A stretch of DNA of 43,203 nt from Pseudomonadota bacterium (GTDB taxonomy: Bacteria; Pseudomonadota; Alphaproteobacteria; Micropepsales; Micropepsaceae): NCBI GenBank assembly GCA_016201105.1, contig JACQDN010000050.1:1-43203 (forward strand). Reading direction: 5' to 3'. Made by a program: the position numbers and the translations under genes. Below the pieces are notes generated by a model that worked only from the letters and a program-made list of their open reading frames with translations, did no database searches and was not told the DNA's origin. Numbering within the stretch: position 1 is the stretch's first letter; each line of letters begins with the position of its first letter. This document shows positions 33,125 through 41,974 of the stretch, one piece after another.

Positions 33125-33150
33125 GCGTCTACCAATTCCGCCACGGGGCC
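33110..33150 (-). tRNA. tRNA-Leu(UAA), 5' half (interrupted gene)
   Basis: On the minus strand it starts with acceptor strand GGCCCCG, then the D arm (GCGGAATTGGTAGACGC) and the anticodon stem-loop ACGGACTTAAAATC, after which the sequence becomes element DNA. It pairs with the 3' half at 18551 (acceptor CGGGGCC, seven of seven pairs). Upstream on the minus strand, TTGACC (33183-33188) and TAAGAG (33163-33168) could be its promoter, although their spacing is short. Transcription from here would run directly through int to the intron and foreign 3' exon. Confidence 0.93.
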
Positions 33151-33262
33151 AGTGCGCGGAACCTCTTACGGTCGGTGATGCCGGTCAAGCGCCGGCTACG
33201 TCGCCGGCTTGGCCACCTTCTACTCATTGGCGCCTTGAGGGCCTCCACGGCTCTTTCGCGGG

Positions 33263-33607
33263 CCCGCTCGCAAGTACAGCCCAGGCATCTGCACTGGCAT
33301 CAAGAAGAAGGCGATCTACGGCAAGCCGGATGATGCGCACTTTTCGACTAGCTACGTCGAGAAGCACAATCAAACAATGCGCCAGCACATGAAACGCTTT
33401 GGCCGTTTGACGGCAGCGCATTCCAAGAAGATCGAAAACCACGCGCACATGGTCGCGCTCTATACAGTCTGGTATAACTACGCTCGTATCAATTCAGCGG
33501 TGCGCATGTCGCCAGCAATGGCAGCAGGAATTTCAGATAGTCTTTGGGACGTTGGCGACATTGTGAAATTAGTAGCGGAACGGGAGAAGGATCGTGCGAG
33601 CTTCTAG
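33263..33607 (+). pseudogene. transposase C-terminal remnant
   Basis: An open frame without a start encodes the end of an insertion-sequence transposase, including YSPGICTGIKK, FSTSYVEKHNQTMRQHMKRF and YTVWYNYARINSAVRMSPAMAAG. This matches the DDE transposase type with the STSYVERQNLTMR motif that is widespread in alphaproteobacteria. The first two thirds of the gene are missing, and no terminal inverted repeat is visible. It lies about 110 bp from the tRNA-Leu 5' half, outside the integrated element, so it predates or is independent of it. Its stop overlaps the start of the next gene. Confidence 0.85.
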
Positions 33608-33965
33608 ATATGCGCTTTCTGTCTTTATTGTTTTTGTGCAGTTGAATTCAGCGAATTCGGAAACGTCGAATCCGCGACGGTGCCAGACTGACAATTACGT
33701 ATCCGATGAAATCGTGCCCAACAAACAAGTCGCAGAAGCCATTTATCGTGCAATCGGTCACGCTTTCGCTCCCGAAAAATTCGAGGAATACCCGCTTGTC
33801 ATCGTAGAGGATGAAGGTGATCACTGGTCAGTGGGCCAGGTATCCGGTCAACCGCCGCCCCATCCGAGTCCTGGAACCGTCATCGTGTCTGCGGGCGGCG
33901 GTCAGTTGGTCATGGACATCAATAAGTGTACGGGTGCGATCTCAAATGCTGGCTTCAACCGCTAG
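33594..33965 (+). CDS. secreted NTF2-fold immunity-like protein
   Basis: The 123-aa product begins with a signal peptide (about residues 1-22) and contains VPNKQVAEAIYRAIGHAF, HWSVGQVSG and GGGQLVMDINKCTGAI. This is the layout of the YbbC/YhhH-type NTF2-fold immunity family that neutralises polymorphic toxins. No toxin gene lies nearby, so it may be an orphan. It starts with GTG at 33594, with GGAGAAGG ahead of it and a 14-base overlap with the transposase remnant. The exported form would act in the periplasm. Family assignment is moderate, from pattern only. Confidence 0.6.
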   Translation: MRASRYALSVFIVFVQLNSANSETSNPRRCQTDNYVSDEIVPNKQVAEAIYRAIGHAFAPEKFEEYPLVIVEDEGDHWSVGQVSGQPPPHPSPGTVIVSAGGGQLVMDINKCTGAISNAGFNR

Positions 33966-34061
33966 GTCGCGGCCCAAACTGTAGCAGTGCCGGATTACCT
34001 AATACCACTTCCAGTTGAACATCTTTTGAAAAACGGCCTGTTTTCAGAGACTTAGGCCGCG

Positions 34062-34089
34062 TTGACACCCCGCTTTGCCTGACTATATT
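34062..34089 (+). promoter_or_regulatory. rpsD promoter
   Basis: TTGACA (34062-34067) and TATATT (34084-34089), 16 bases apart, form a near-consensus sigma-70 promoter 55 bases before the rpsD ATG. Confidence 0.75.
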
Positions 34090-34143
34090 GCCCGCCTTTC
34101 GCGGGGGCCTCTCCCGCCAGCCTCAAGCCAAGAACGGAATCGC

Positions 34144-34761
34144 ATGTCGAAACGCGCCAATGCCAAATACAAGCTCGACCGCAGGGTCGGCGAAAACATG
34201 TGGGGCCGCCCCAAGAGCCCGGTGAACAAGCGCTCTTACGGCCCGGGCCAGCACGGCCAGCGGCGCGCGAAAAAGCTTTCCGACTATGGCACGCAGCTGC
34301 AGGCCAAGCAGAAGCTCAAAGGCTATTACGGCAACATCACCGAGCGGCAATTCCGCAAATATTACACCGAAGCCTCGCGCCGCCCCGGCGATACCGGCGA
34401 GAACATGATCGGCCTGCTGGAGCGCCGTCTGGATGCGGTCGTGTTCCGCGCCAAGTTCGTGCCGACGCCGTTCGCCGCGCGCCAGATCGTCAGCCACGGC
34501 CATGTCAAAGTGAACGGCAAGCGCGTCACCGTCGCCTCCTATCAAGTGAAGGAAGGCGACATGCTCGAACTTTCCGCCAAGGCCAAAGACATGGCGCTGG
34601 TGCTGGAAGCGACCAAGAGCGCCGAGCGCGACGTGCCGGACTACGTCGAGACCAATCACGACAAGATGACGGCGAAATTCCTGCGTACGCCCAAGCTGTC
34701 GGATGTGCCTTACGCCTCCCAGATGGCGCCGCATCTCATCGTCGAATTCTATTCACGCTAA
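34144..34761 (+). CDS. rpsD: 30S ribosomal protein S4
   Basis: The 205-aa protein is the primary rRNA-binding protein S4, which nucleates assembly of the 30S body domain. The N-terminal [21 protein letters not shown] and [11 protein letters not shown] are typical of alphaproteobacterial S4, and the S4 RNA-binding domain lies at about residues 95-155 ([26 protein letters not shown]). Length is normal. It stands as a single gene, with its own promoter upstream and a strong intrinsic terminator downstream, as usual in this class. The start was chosen at MSKR; the longer open frame upstream lacks S4 sequence. Confidence 0.97.
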   Translation: MSKRANAKYKLDRRVGENMWGRPKSPVNKRSYGPGQHGQRRAKKLSDYGTQLQAKQKLKGYYGNITERQFRKYYTEASRRPGDTGENMIGLLERRLDAVVFRAKFVPTPFAARQIVSHGHVKVNGKRVTVASYQVKEGDMLELSAKAKDMALVLEATKSAERDVPDYVETNHDKMTAKFLRTPKLSDVPYASQMAPHLIVEFYSR

Positions 34762-34790
34762 TTCTTTTTTAGGCGTGATTTCGGATTGAG

Positions 34791-34822
34791 AAGGCCGCAG
34801 ACCCGTTCTGCGGCCTTTTTTG
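34791..34822 (+). terminator. rpsD intrinsic terminator
   Basis: AAGGCCGCAGA and TCTGCGGCCTT form an 11-pair stem around a short CCCGT loop, followed by TTTT. It lies 30 bases after the rpsD stop. Confidence 0.9.
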
Positions 34823-34853
34823 TTTGGGGATTGGAGAATCATCTCTACATTCG

Positions 34854-34986
34854 TCATCACCTCTCCCTCGTGGAGAGGTCGACGCGCGCGTCGGGTGAGG
34901 GGAAGCCTCACCGCACTTTGTTCTCACACCTCACCCGAAATTTGCGTCCCGCAAATTTCGACCTCCCCACGAGGGGGAGGTGATTA
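34854..34986. repeat. intergenic palindromic repeat (family A)
   Basis: Outer arms TCACCTCTCCCTCGTGGAGA and the complement ending at 34984; inner arms GGTGAGGGGAAG / CACCTCACCC and the motif CGAAATTTGC. It lies between rpsD and the broken transferase gene. Confidence 0.8.
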
Positions 34987-34994
34987 GGATATCC

Positions 34995-35621
34995 ATGACC
35001 TACACGATTTTCGGCGACAAAGGTTCGGGTGCGTTTTCGGCGGAAGCGGCGCTGGCCGAAGCGGATGCGCCTTACGAATTCCGCACTATTTCGCTGGAGA
35101 AGAACGAGCAGAAGCAGCCCGCCTTTCTCGCCATCAATCCAAGCGGAAAAATGCCGGCGCTCAGATTGCCCGAAGGCGACATCGTCACCGAATCGTCAGC
35201 CATTCTTCTGACCATCGCCGATCACTTTCCCAATGCGCGATTGGTGCCGCCGCAAGGAAGTTCGCAGCGCGCGCAAGCCTATCGCTGGCTCGCCTTCATG
35301 GCTTCGGAAATCTATCCCATGGTGTAGATCGCCGATTATCCCGAGCGCTTCGCGCCGGAAGGCGATGAGGCCAAAGCGCTACGCCTGAAAGTGCGCGAGC
35401 GCATCCGTGAGCGCGTGCTGATCGTCGAGCGGATGATCGCGGGGCCGTGGCTGCTGCCGGGCGGATTTTCGGTTTGCGACATCTATGCGGCGATGTTCAG
35501 CCGCTGGTCGATCGGCAACGAATGGCGCGAACAGAACATTCCGCGCCTGAACGCGCTGGCGCGATCGGTCTCGGAACGCACGCGCATCGCGCCCGTCTGG
35601 AAGAAGCATTTTGGAAGCTGA
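34995..35621 (+). pseudogene. glutathione S-transferase with one in-frame TAG
   Basis: The frame encodes a complete GST of about 208 residues, from MTYTIFGDKGSG through the N-terminal thioredoxin-like part (INPSGKMPALRLPEGD, VTESSAILL) to the helical C-terminal domain (PGGFSVCDIYAAMFSRW). At 35325-35327 a TAG interrupts it after YPMV; the following IADYPERFAPEG continues in the same frame. Relatives commonly have Glu here (GAG), so one base change would explain the stop. There is no frameshift and the rest is intact, so the mutation looks recent. A sequencing error or readthrough cannot be excluded. Confidence 0.85.
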
Positions 35622-35654
35622 AACCAATTCCCCGGCCGAGCGAGTGTCACCATG

Positions 35655-35830
35655 GTAATCTCGCGCGGAGACGCGGAGGCGCAGAGATAGTCGTGGCTCT
35701 TGAAAAGTGGCGCGATGCCCCCGGAATTGCATCGGCGCGCCTTGCGCGCCAGCTAGATTCTCGCCGTCCATGAAAAGCGAACTCGCTAACACAAAACCCT
35801 CTGCGGCTCCGCGCCTCCGCGCGAGATTTC
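35655..35830. repeat. facing CGCGGAG...GCAGAG inverted repeats
   Basis: CTCGCGCGGAGACGCGGAGG at about 35659-35678 faces its near-complement (CTCCGCGCCTCCGCGCGAGA, about 35808-35827). The 130 bases between have no gene. Such elements flank many genes in proteobacteria; origin and function are unknown to me. Confidence 0.6.
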
Positions 35831-35865
35831 CCTTATACTGAGGACCAGGTTAGCTGGAGGCGGAC

Positions 35866-37044
35866 ATGGTTTCGCGGAGAACGGCGATCGCGGGCGGCGC
35901 GGGCGCGGTGTTGCTGGCGGCACTGGGCTATCGCATCTGGGATCGCGGGGTTTTCGCGGGCGCGTCAGGCGAGGCCTATACGCCGTGGTCCCAGTGGCGC
36001 GGCAGTGAACTCGACGGAAGGCGGCGCCCGTTGCGCGCGGCCATCCTCGCCGCCAATCCGCACGACACCCAGCCCTGGATTTTCGAAGCGAGTGAAAACG
36101 CGATCAAAGTGATCGCCGACCGTTCGCGCAATCTCGGCAGCTTCGATCCCTTCCGCCGCGAGATGCAATTGGGCCTCGGCTGCGCCATCGAGAACCTGGT
36201 GCGCGCGGCGGGCGTGTTCGGCATCGCGACCTCTGTGCGCGCGGAAGAAGGGCAGCTGAAACTGTCGCCGGGCCCCGAGCCGGTAACCGTCGCCCATATC
36301 ACGCTGGATGCAGGCCCGGCAGGGCGCGACGAGCTGTTCGAAGCGATTGCCAATCGCCATACCAACCGTGGACCTTATCTCGACAAGAAGGTCGCGCCGG
36401 AAATGATGGTCGATCTCGTTAAGCTGACTTCCAGTCCGGATGTGAACGTCGTGCTGTTCAACGACGGTGGCGCGCGCAAGGAGATGGGCGCAATCGTCGT
36501 AGAGGCGACGCAGCGCATCATCGCCGATCCGCAGATGTCGCTCGATTCCTATCACTGGATCCGCACCGGTTTTGGCGACATTGAAAAACATCGCGACGGC
36601 GTCACCATCGATGCGTCCGGCATCGGCAAATGGATTACCATGGCGAGCAAACTGCTGCCCGATCTCGGCGCGTCCGCTACCGATCAATACTGGCTGAGCG
36701 CCACGCGCGACGTGCACACCGCGACGGCGCCGATGTTCGGCATGATCCTGGTGCGCGACCGCCTCGACATGGCGCAGGCAATTGAAGCCGGCCGCGCCTG
36801 GCAACGCCTGCACCTGGCGGCGACAGCGCGCGGTCTCGCCGCGCAACCGCTCAATCAGCCGGTGGAGATGGTGGATCGCAACTTGATGCTGGGTCGAGCC
36901 GATACGTTCAAGCCGGCGCTTGCCGAGCTCGCGCGGATGGACGGCTGGGAACCAACCTTCGTATTCCGCATGGGCTACGCCGAACACGAAGCGCCGCCAT
37001 CACCCAGACGGTCGCTGGAGGATGTGATCATCTCTCGCGCTTAA
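35866..37044 (+). CDS. Acg-type nitroreductase-like FMN protein, exported
   Basis: The 392-aa protein begins with MVSRRTAIAGGAGAVLLAAL, a twin-arginine-like motif (SRRTA) followed by a hydrophobic core, so it may be exported folded by the Tat system or membrane-anchored. The rest resembles the Acg family of FMN-binding nitroreductase-fold proteins: AAILAANPHDTQPWIF near residue 60, a FDPFRREMQLGLG segment, and a second half with HTATAPMFGMILVRD and GRAWQRLHLAATARGLA. Acg-like proteins are thought to sequester FMN or reduce nitro compounds; no substrate can be assigned. It is monocistronic and convergent with grxD. Confidence 0.8.
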   Translation: MVSRRTAIAGGAGAVLLAALGYRIWDRGVFAGASGEAYTPWSQWRGSELDGRRRPLRAAILAANPHDTQPWIFEASENAIKVIADRSRNLGSFDPFRREMQLGLGCAIENLVRAAGVFGIATSVRAEEGQLKLSPGPEPVTVAHITLDAGPAGRDELFEAIANRHTNRGPYLDKKVAPEMMVDLVKLTSSPDVNVVLFNDGGARKEMGAIVVEATQRIIADPQMSLDSYHWIRTGFGDIEKHRDGVTIDASGIGKWITMASKLLPDLGASATDQYWLSATRDVHTATAPMFGMILVRDRLDMAQAIEAGRAWQRLHLAATARGLAAQPLNQPVEMVDRNLMLGRADTFKPALAELARMDGWEPTFVFRMGYAEHEAPPSPRRSLEDVIISRA

Positions 37045-37045
37045 T

Positions 37046-37215
37046 CTTCCTCCCCCGCTGTTGCGGGGGAGGTGCTGAGTGAGCCCTTCGCGAGCGAAGC
37101 GGAGGGGGTGGCGGGAAATTCGACGGGCAATCGCGATTATACTTCGCCTCTACCGTCACCCCCTCCGTCTCGCGCTACGCGCGAGCCACCTCCCCCACAA
37201 CGGCGGGGGAGGAAG
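37046..37215. repeat. intergenic palindromic repeat (family B)
   Basis: Outer arms CTTCCTCCCCCGCTGTTGCG and its near-complement at 37188-37215; inner arms GGAGGGGGTG / CACCCCCTCC. Same design as 11679 and 38652. It separates two convergent genes. Confidence 0.85.
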
Positions 37216-37242
37216 ATCACGCGCAGCAACTATAGGAGGAGC

Positions 37243-37575
37243 TTAAACGCTCTCCAGCGCAATGCCTTTTTCGGCGAAGAACGGGGCCAGTTCGTCGGCC
37301 TCGTACATCTCGCGCAGGATATCGCAGCCGCCGACGAATTCGCCCTTCACATAAAGCTGGGGGATTGTCGGCCAGTTGGAGAATTCCTTGATGCCGCCCC
37401 GGATCTCCGGGTCCTTCAACACGTCGACGGCTTTGTACTTCACGCCCAGGTTGGACAGGATCTGCACCACGGTGGCCGAGAAGCCGCATTGCGGAAACAC
37501 CGGCGTACCCTTCATGAAGAGCAGCACGTCGTTGTCGGCGACTTCCTTGGCGATACGGTCTTGCGCACTGGACAT
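37243..37575 (-). CDS. grxD: monothiol glutaredoxin (Grx4/GrxD)
   Basis: The 110-aa protein has the CGFS active site of monothiol glutaredoxins (C30-G-F-S33) with KGTP upstream and the GSH-binding [19 protein letters not shown]. It binds a [2Fe-2S] cluster with glutathione and acts in iron-sulfur transfer and iron sensing, usually in complex with BolA proteins. A bolA gene lies 1.3 kb away on the same strand, separated by an oppositely oriented Rsm22 gene. It is divergent from that gene, with 106 bases between. Confidence 0.95.
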   Translation of the reverse strand: MSSAQDRIAKEVADNDVLLFMKGTPVFPQCGFSATVVQILSNLGVKYKAVDVLKDPEIRGGIKEFSNWPTIPQLYVKGEFVGGCDILREMYEADELAPFFAEKGIALESV

Positions 37576-37681
37576 GGTCGTTTGCGGGGGACGCCCGCCC
37601 TTTTAAAAGCCGTTATGATCTAAGCACGAGACCCAGCCTGGTCAAGCAACGGCGCGCCACGCCTTATTTCATTGGATTTTC

Positions 37682-38650
37682 ATGAACCCCGCTTTGCCCG
37701 CTTCCCTCGCTTCGGCCATTGCACAGTTGCTGGAAGGGGTTTCCCGCAAGGAGCTGGCCGTGCGCGCCGAAACGCTTTCGCGCGCCTATCGCGGCGGCGG
37801 AACTTCACGCGGCGTGGCGAACGAGGCCGATGTGATCGCTTATCTCGTCGCGCGGTTGCCCGCCACCTACGCCGCTGTGTCGGCAGTGTTCGCGCGCGTG
37901 AAAGAGACGATGCCGGCGTTTGCGCCGAAGAGCCTGCTCGACATCGGCGCGGGGCCGGGCACGGCAAGCTGGGCCGCATGCGAAGCTTGGGCGTCGCTGC
38001 AGGGCGCTACGCTGCTCGACAGCAATCCAAATTTTTTGGAGATCGCCGAACGTCTCGCGTCTGCGTCGCAAAGCGCGGCGCTTTCCACGGCCAGCTTTGC
38101 GCATGGCGATCTCAATGCGGCGTCGCGTCTGGCCAAGGCCGATTTGGTGGTGGCGAGCTACGTGCTGGCAGAGCTGCCCGAAGATCGTGCGGGCAAAATC
38201 GCCGGCGATGTGTGGGCACTCGCGGCGAACACCCTCGTGCTGGTCGAGCCGGGAACGCCGGCCGGATTCGCGCGCATTCTTGCCGCGCGCAAGACGCTTC
38301 TGGCGTTGGGCGCCCATGTCGCCGCGCCCTGCACCCATGAAGCGGCCTGTCCCATGCAAGCCAAGAACTGGTGCCATTTCTCGCAGCGCCTCTCGCGCAC
38401 CCGCGACCATATGATCGCGAAATCCGCAAATGTGCCGTTCGAAGATGAGCGGTATTCCTATCTCGTCGTGACGCGGGAAGCGCCGCAGCGGCGCGCGGCG
38501 TTCCGCATCGTGGCACCACCGGAAAGTGCAAAAGCGGGGATTACGCTCGAGCAGTGTGGCGCGGATGGGTTGCAGCGCGAAACGATTGCGCGGCGGGAGA
38601 AAGACAAATTCGCGGTGGCGCGCAGGGCTGAGTGGGGGGATGTGTTTTGA
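37682..38650 (+). CDS. Rsm22 / METTL17-family methyltransferase-like protein
   Basis: A 322-aa protein with a SAM-binding Rossmann fold (LLDIGAGPGTASWAA, about residues 85-99) and a C-terminal cysteine-containing region (CTHEAACPM...NWCHFSQRL, about residues 218-241). This is the layout of the small-subunit Rsm22 family, related to mitochondrial METTL17, which binds an iron-sulfur cluster through such cysteines and assists ribosome small-subunit assembly. Its position between the iron-sulfur proteins grxD and bolA fits this. Whether it methylates rRNA is not established. It is convergent with bolA, with a palindromic repeat between them. Confidence 0.82.
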   Translation: MNPALPASLASAIAQLLEGVSRKELAVRAETLSRAYRGGGTSRGVANEADVIAYLVARLPATYAAVSAVFARVKETMPAFAPKSLLDIGAGPGTASWAACEAWASLQGATLLDSNPNFLEIAERLASASQSAALSTASFAHGDLNAASRLAKADLVVASYVLAELPEDRAGKIAGDVWALAANTLVLVEPGTPAGFARILAARKTLLALGAHVAAPCTHEAACPMQAKNWCHFSQRLSRTRDHMIAKSANVPFEDERYSYLVVTREAPQRRAAFRIVAPPESAKAGITLEQCGADGLQRETIARREKDKFAVARRAEWGDVF

Positions 38651-38651
38651 T

Positions 38652-38827
38652 CTTCCTCCCCCGCTATTGCGGGGGAGGTGGCAATCGGCGCGTAAGCGTC
38701 GATTGACGGAGGGGGGGCGGGAAACGTGAAAGAAAATCGCGATTGTCTGTCGAATTTCCCGCCACCCCCTCCGCTTCGCTCGCGAAGGGCTCGCTCAGCA
38801 CCTCCCCCGCAACGGCGGGGGAGGAAG
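38652..38827. repeat. intergenic palindromic repeat (family B)
   Basis: Outer arms CTTCCTCCCCCGCTATTGCG and the near-complement at 38800-38827; inner arms GGGGGGCGGGAAA and TTTCCCGCCACCCCC. It fills the gap between the convergent Rsm22 and bolA genes. Confidence 0.85.
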
Positions 38828-38829
38828 AT

Positions 38830-39063
38830 TCAATCCTTCACCGCTGTCTGCAGCGAGAGTGCGTGCAGGACGCCGCCCATGCGGCCTTTCAGGGCGTCGT
38901 AGACCATCTGGTGCTGTTGTACGCGGGATTTTCCCTTGAAGGCTTTGCTCGTCACCATCGCCGCCCAATGATCGTTGTCGTCGGCCAAGGCCGTGATGGT
39001 GATGTCCGCGTCAGGGAATGCGTCCCTGATCAGTTTCTCGATTTCGCTGGCGGACATCGCCAT
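38830..39063 (-). CDS. BolA family protein
   Basis: The 77-aa protein has the BolA fold: SASEIEKLIRDAFPDADITI, DHWAAMVTSKAFKGKSRVQQHQMVYDALKGRMGG and the closing HALSL. The conserved histidine in QQHQMVY is the expected [2Fe-2S] ligand shared with a monothiol glutaredoxin. It is the last gene of the purine operon, 11 bases after purL, an arrangement frequent in alphaproteobacteria, and it probably partners the GrxD encoded at 37243. Its role is iron-sulfur trafficking or regulation, by family knowledge. Confidence 0.93.
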   Translation of the reverse strand: MAMSASEIEKLIRDAFPDADITITALADDNDHWAAMVTSKAFKGKSRVQQHQMVYDALKGRMGGVLHALSLQTAVKD

Positions 39064-39074
39064 TCAGATCACCA

Positions 39075-41282
39075 TCAATTGGTCAGCGGGACTTCTTCGC
39101 CGGACATGTAGGCCGGAAACCAGCCTTCATGCGCCTTGCGCAGCTTGGAAAGCAAAACCTCGCCTTCGCGCGCGATGGCAATCTTATCGCCGCCCGTCTT
39201 GCCGAGCAAAGCGACGACAATGCCGGATTTCTCCGCTTCCTGGTCGATTTTGTCGGCAACGTCCGGCGGTGCTGCGAGCAAATATCGGCCCTGGTCTTCG
39301 CCGTAGAAGAACGGGATCGCCTCCGGCGTTTCGCCCGCGACGCCCACTTCCGCGCCGATGTTTCCCGCCAGCGCCATTTCGGCGAGCGCGACCAGCACAC
39401 CGCCGTCGGACACGTCGTGCGCCGTATCGATGCGCCCGTCTTCGATCAGCTTGCGCACGAAATCGCCGTTCTTCTTTTCGGCCGCGAGATCGACGGGCGG
39501 TGCGGCGCCTTCTTCGCGACCTTCGATCTCTCGCACATAGATGGATTGTCCCAGATGCCCGCGCGTCTCGCCGATTAGGATGATGGCATCGCCCGGACGC
39601 TTGAACGCAACCGTCGCCATGCGATGCACATTTGCCATCAAGCCGACGGCGCCGATGGCGGGTGTGGGATGGATGCCTTCGCCGTTGGTCTCGTTGTAGA
39701 GCGAGCAATTGCCCGAGATGACCGGGAAGTCGAGCGCGCAGCAGGCTGCACCGATGCCGTCGATGCCAGCCACAATCTGCCACATGATTTCGGGTTTCTG
39801 CGGATTGCCGAAATTGAGATTGTCGGTCACGGCGAGCGGCCTCGCCCCCACCGCCGTGATGTTGCGCCAGGCTTCGGCGACAGCCTGCTTGGCGCCTTCA
39901 AACGGATCGGCTTTGCAATAGCGGGGTGACACGTCGGTGGTGATGGCGAGCGCCTTGTTCGTGCCGTGCACGCGCACCACCGCGGCATCGCCGCCCGGCT
40001 GCTGCGCCGTGTCAGCCATCACGGTGTAGTCATACTGCTCCCACACCCAGCGACGCGAGCACATGTCGGGCGAGCTCAGGATTTTGACGAGCGAGTCCGT
40101 CACCGATTTCTTCGCATCGAATTTCGGCTGACCGCTTTTCGGTCTTTGCGTTTCGTAGGCGCGCTCATAGACCGGCGCTTCATCGGAGAGCGCGGTGATC
40201 GGCAGGTCGGCGACCACACCCCCGTGATGCTTGATCACCAACCGCTTGGTGTCGGTGGTGATGCCGATGACGGCGAAATCCAGTTCCCATTTCTTGAAGA
40301 TACGCTCGGCCTCGGCTTCGCGGCCGGGCTTCAGCACGGCGAGCATGCGCTCCTGAGATTCGGAGAGCATCATCTCGTAGGCCGTCATGTTCGCTTCGCG
40401 CTGCGGCACCTTGTCGAGGTCGAGTTCGATGCCGCTGCCGCCCTTGTCGCCCATTTCGGCGGAGGACGAGGTGAGGCCCGCGGCGCCCATGTCCTGAATC
40501 GCGATGATGGCGTCCGTCGCCATCAATTCCAGGCAGGCTTCGAGCAGAAGCTTCTCGGTAAAGGGATCGCCCACCTGCACGGTGGGACGTTTTTCTTCCG
40601 ACGCATCGTCGAACTCCGCCGACGCCATGGTGGCACCGTGAATGCCGTCGCGTCCCGTCTTCGAGCCGATATAGACGACGGGATTGCCCGCGCCCTTGGC
40701 GGCGGAGAGGAAGATGTTGTCGGCTCTGGCAAGCCCCACGCACATCGCATTGACGAGGATGTTGCCGTTGTAGGAGCGGTGGAAATTCACTTCGCCGCCG
40801 ACCGTCGGCACGCCCATGCAATTGCCGTAACCGCCAATGCCGGAGACAACGCCGCTGACCAGATGCCGCGTCTTGGGATGCGACGGCTCGCCGAAGCGCA
40901 GCGCATTCATCATCGCAACGGGGCGCGCGCCCATGGTGAAGACGTCGCGCATGATGCCGCCGACGCCGGTCGCCGCGCCCTGATAGGGCTCGATGAAGGA
41001 AGGATGGTTGTGGCTTTCCATCTTGAAGATGCAGGCATCGCCGTCGCCGATGTCGATGACGCCGGCATTTTCGCCAGGCCCCTGCAGCACCCATGGGGCT
41101 TTGGTCGGCAGTTTGCGCAAGTGAAAACGGGTGGATTTGTAGGAGCAATGCTCGCTCCACATCACGCTGAAGATGCCGAGCTCGACGAAATTCGGCTCGC
41201 GGTTCATCAGCCGGATGATGCGCGCATATTCCTCTTCCGAGAGGCCGTGCTCGCGGACGATGTCGGGTGTGATCTGGGTCAT
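39075..41282 (-). CDS. purL: phosphoribosylformylglycinamidine synthase, large subunit
   Basis: A 735-aa small-type PurL, the ATP-dependent amidotransferase subunit that makes FGAM from FGAR in de novo purine synthesis. It needs PurQ (glutaminase) and PurS, both encoded just upstream. Segments seen include [59 protein letters not shown] and the two repeated AIRS-like halves ([36 protein letters not shown]). Length is typical of the PurLQS type. It lies 13 bases after purQ and is followed by bolA. A long antisense open frame opposite this gene is a codon-bias artefact. Confidence 0.97.
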   Translation of the reverse strand: MTQITPDIVREHGLSEEEYARIIRLMNREPNFVELGIFSVMWSEHCSYKSTRFHLRKLPTKAPWVLQGPGENAGVIDIGDGDACIFKMESHNHPSFIEPYQGAATGVGGIMRDVFTMGARPVAMMNALRFGEPSHPKTRHLVSGVVSGIGGYGNCMGVPTVGGEVNFHRSYNGNILVNAMCVGLARADNIFLSAAKGAGNPVVYIGSKTGRDGIHGATMASAEFDDASEEKRPTVQVGDPFTEKLLLEACLELMATDAIIAIQDMGAAGLTSSSAEMGDKGGSGIELDLDKVPQREANMTAYEMMLSESQERMLAVLKPGREAEAERIFKKWELDFAVIGITTDTKRLVIKHHGGVVADLPITALSDEAPVYERAYETQRPKSGQPKFDAKKSVTDSLVKILSSPDMCSRRWVWEQYDYTVMADTAQQPGGDAAVVRVHGTNKALAITTDVSPRYCKADPFEGAKQAVAEAWRNITAVGARPLAVTDNLNFGNPQKPEIMWQIVAGIDGIGAACCALDFPVISGNCSLYNETNGEGIHPTPAIGAVGLMANVHRMATVAFKRPGDAIILIGETRGHLGQSIYVREIEGREEGAAPPVDLAAEKKNGDFVRKLIEDGRIDTAHDVSDGGVLVALAEMALAGNIGAEVGVAGETPEAIPFFYGEDQGRYLLAAPPDVADKIDQEAEKSGIVVALLGKTGGDKIAIAREGEVLLSKLRKAHEGWFPAYMSGEEVPLTN

Positions 41283-41295
41283 GCCAAAGAAAAAG

Positions 41296-41964
41296 TCATG
41301 AAAGTGTTTCGATCAGGCTTTCGAAGAGTTTGCGCCCGTCAGTGCCGCCGAGCAGCGGATCGACCACGCGCTCGGGATGCGGCATGAGGCCGAGCACGTT
41401 GCGCTTTTCGTTCAAGATCCCGGCAATGTTGCGCGCCGAGCCGTTGGGGTTGTCGCCCTCGGCATAGCGGAACACCACGCGCCCCTCGCCTTCCAGGCGG
41501 TTCAGCGTTTCGTCGTCCGCGAAGTAGTTGCCGTCGCCATGCGCCACGGGAAACACCACCCGCTCGCCATGAGAGTATTTGCGCGTATAGACGCTTTGCG
41601 TCTCGTTCACTTCCAGGCCCACCGGGCGGCAGACGAATTTGAGATCGGCATTGCGCATCAGCGCACCGGGCAGAAGGTGGGTTTCGGTCAGCACCTGAAA
41701 GCCGTTGCAGATGCCGAGCACCGCGCCGCCTTTTTCCGCGTGTTCCTTCACCGCCCGCATGATCGCCGATTGCGAGGCCATGGCGCCGCACCTGAGATAA
41801 TCGCCATAGGAAAAACCGCCCGGCAGAACGACCAGATCGACATCGGGGAGATCTTTTTCCTGATGCCAGACCATGTGCGGTTTGCTGCCGGTCATCTGCT
41901 CGAGCGCGGTGGCCGCGTCGCGGTCACAGTTCGAAGCGGGAAATACGACGACGGCGGATTTCAT
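41296..41964 (-). CDS. purQ: phosphoribosylformylglycinamidine synthase, glutaminase subunit
   Basis: The 222-aa class I glutamine amidotransferase supplies ammonia to PurL. The N-terminal [14 protein letters not shown], the nucleophile Cys in [13 protein letters not shown] (about residue 87), and the His/Glu pair in [12 protein letters not shown] near the C-terminus are all present. The gene lies between purS (about 200 bases upstream, separated by a palindromic repeat) and purL (13 bases downstream). Its product acts with PurL and PurS as a complex in the cytoplasm. Confidence 0.97.
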   Translation of the reverse strand: MKSAVVVFPASNCDRDAATALEQMTGSKPHMVWHQEKDLPDVDLVVLPGGFSYGDYLRCGAMASQSAIMRAVKEHAEKGGAVLGICNGFQVLTETHLLPGALMRNADLKFVCRPVGLEVNETQSVYTRKYSHGERVVFPVAHGDGNYFADDETLNRLEGEGRVVFRYAEGDNPNGSARNIAGILNEKRNVLGLMPHPERVVDPLLGGTDGRKLFESLIETLS

Positions 41965-41974
41965 ACAAACTCCA

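Noticed and set aside
35325..35327. TAG read as a recoded amino acid
   Set aside because: No pyrrolysine machinery or stimulatory structure is visible; a simple Glu-to-stop mutation explains it.
39966..41387. Long + strand open frame opposite purL (473 codons)
   Set aside because: Antisense of a well-supported gene; composition is rich in His, Arg and Ala as usual for such shadows.
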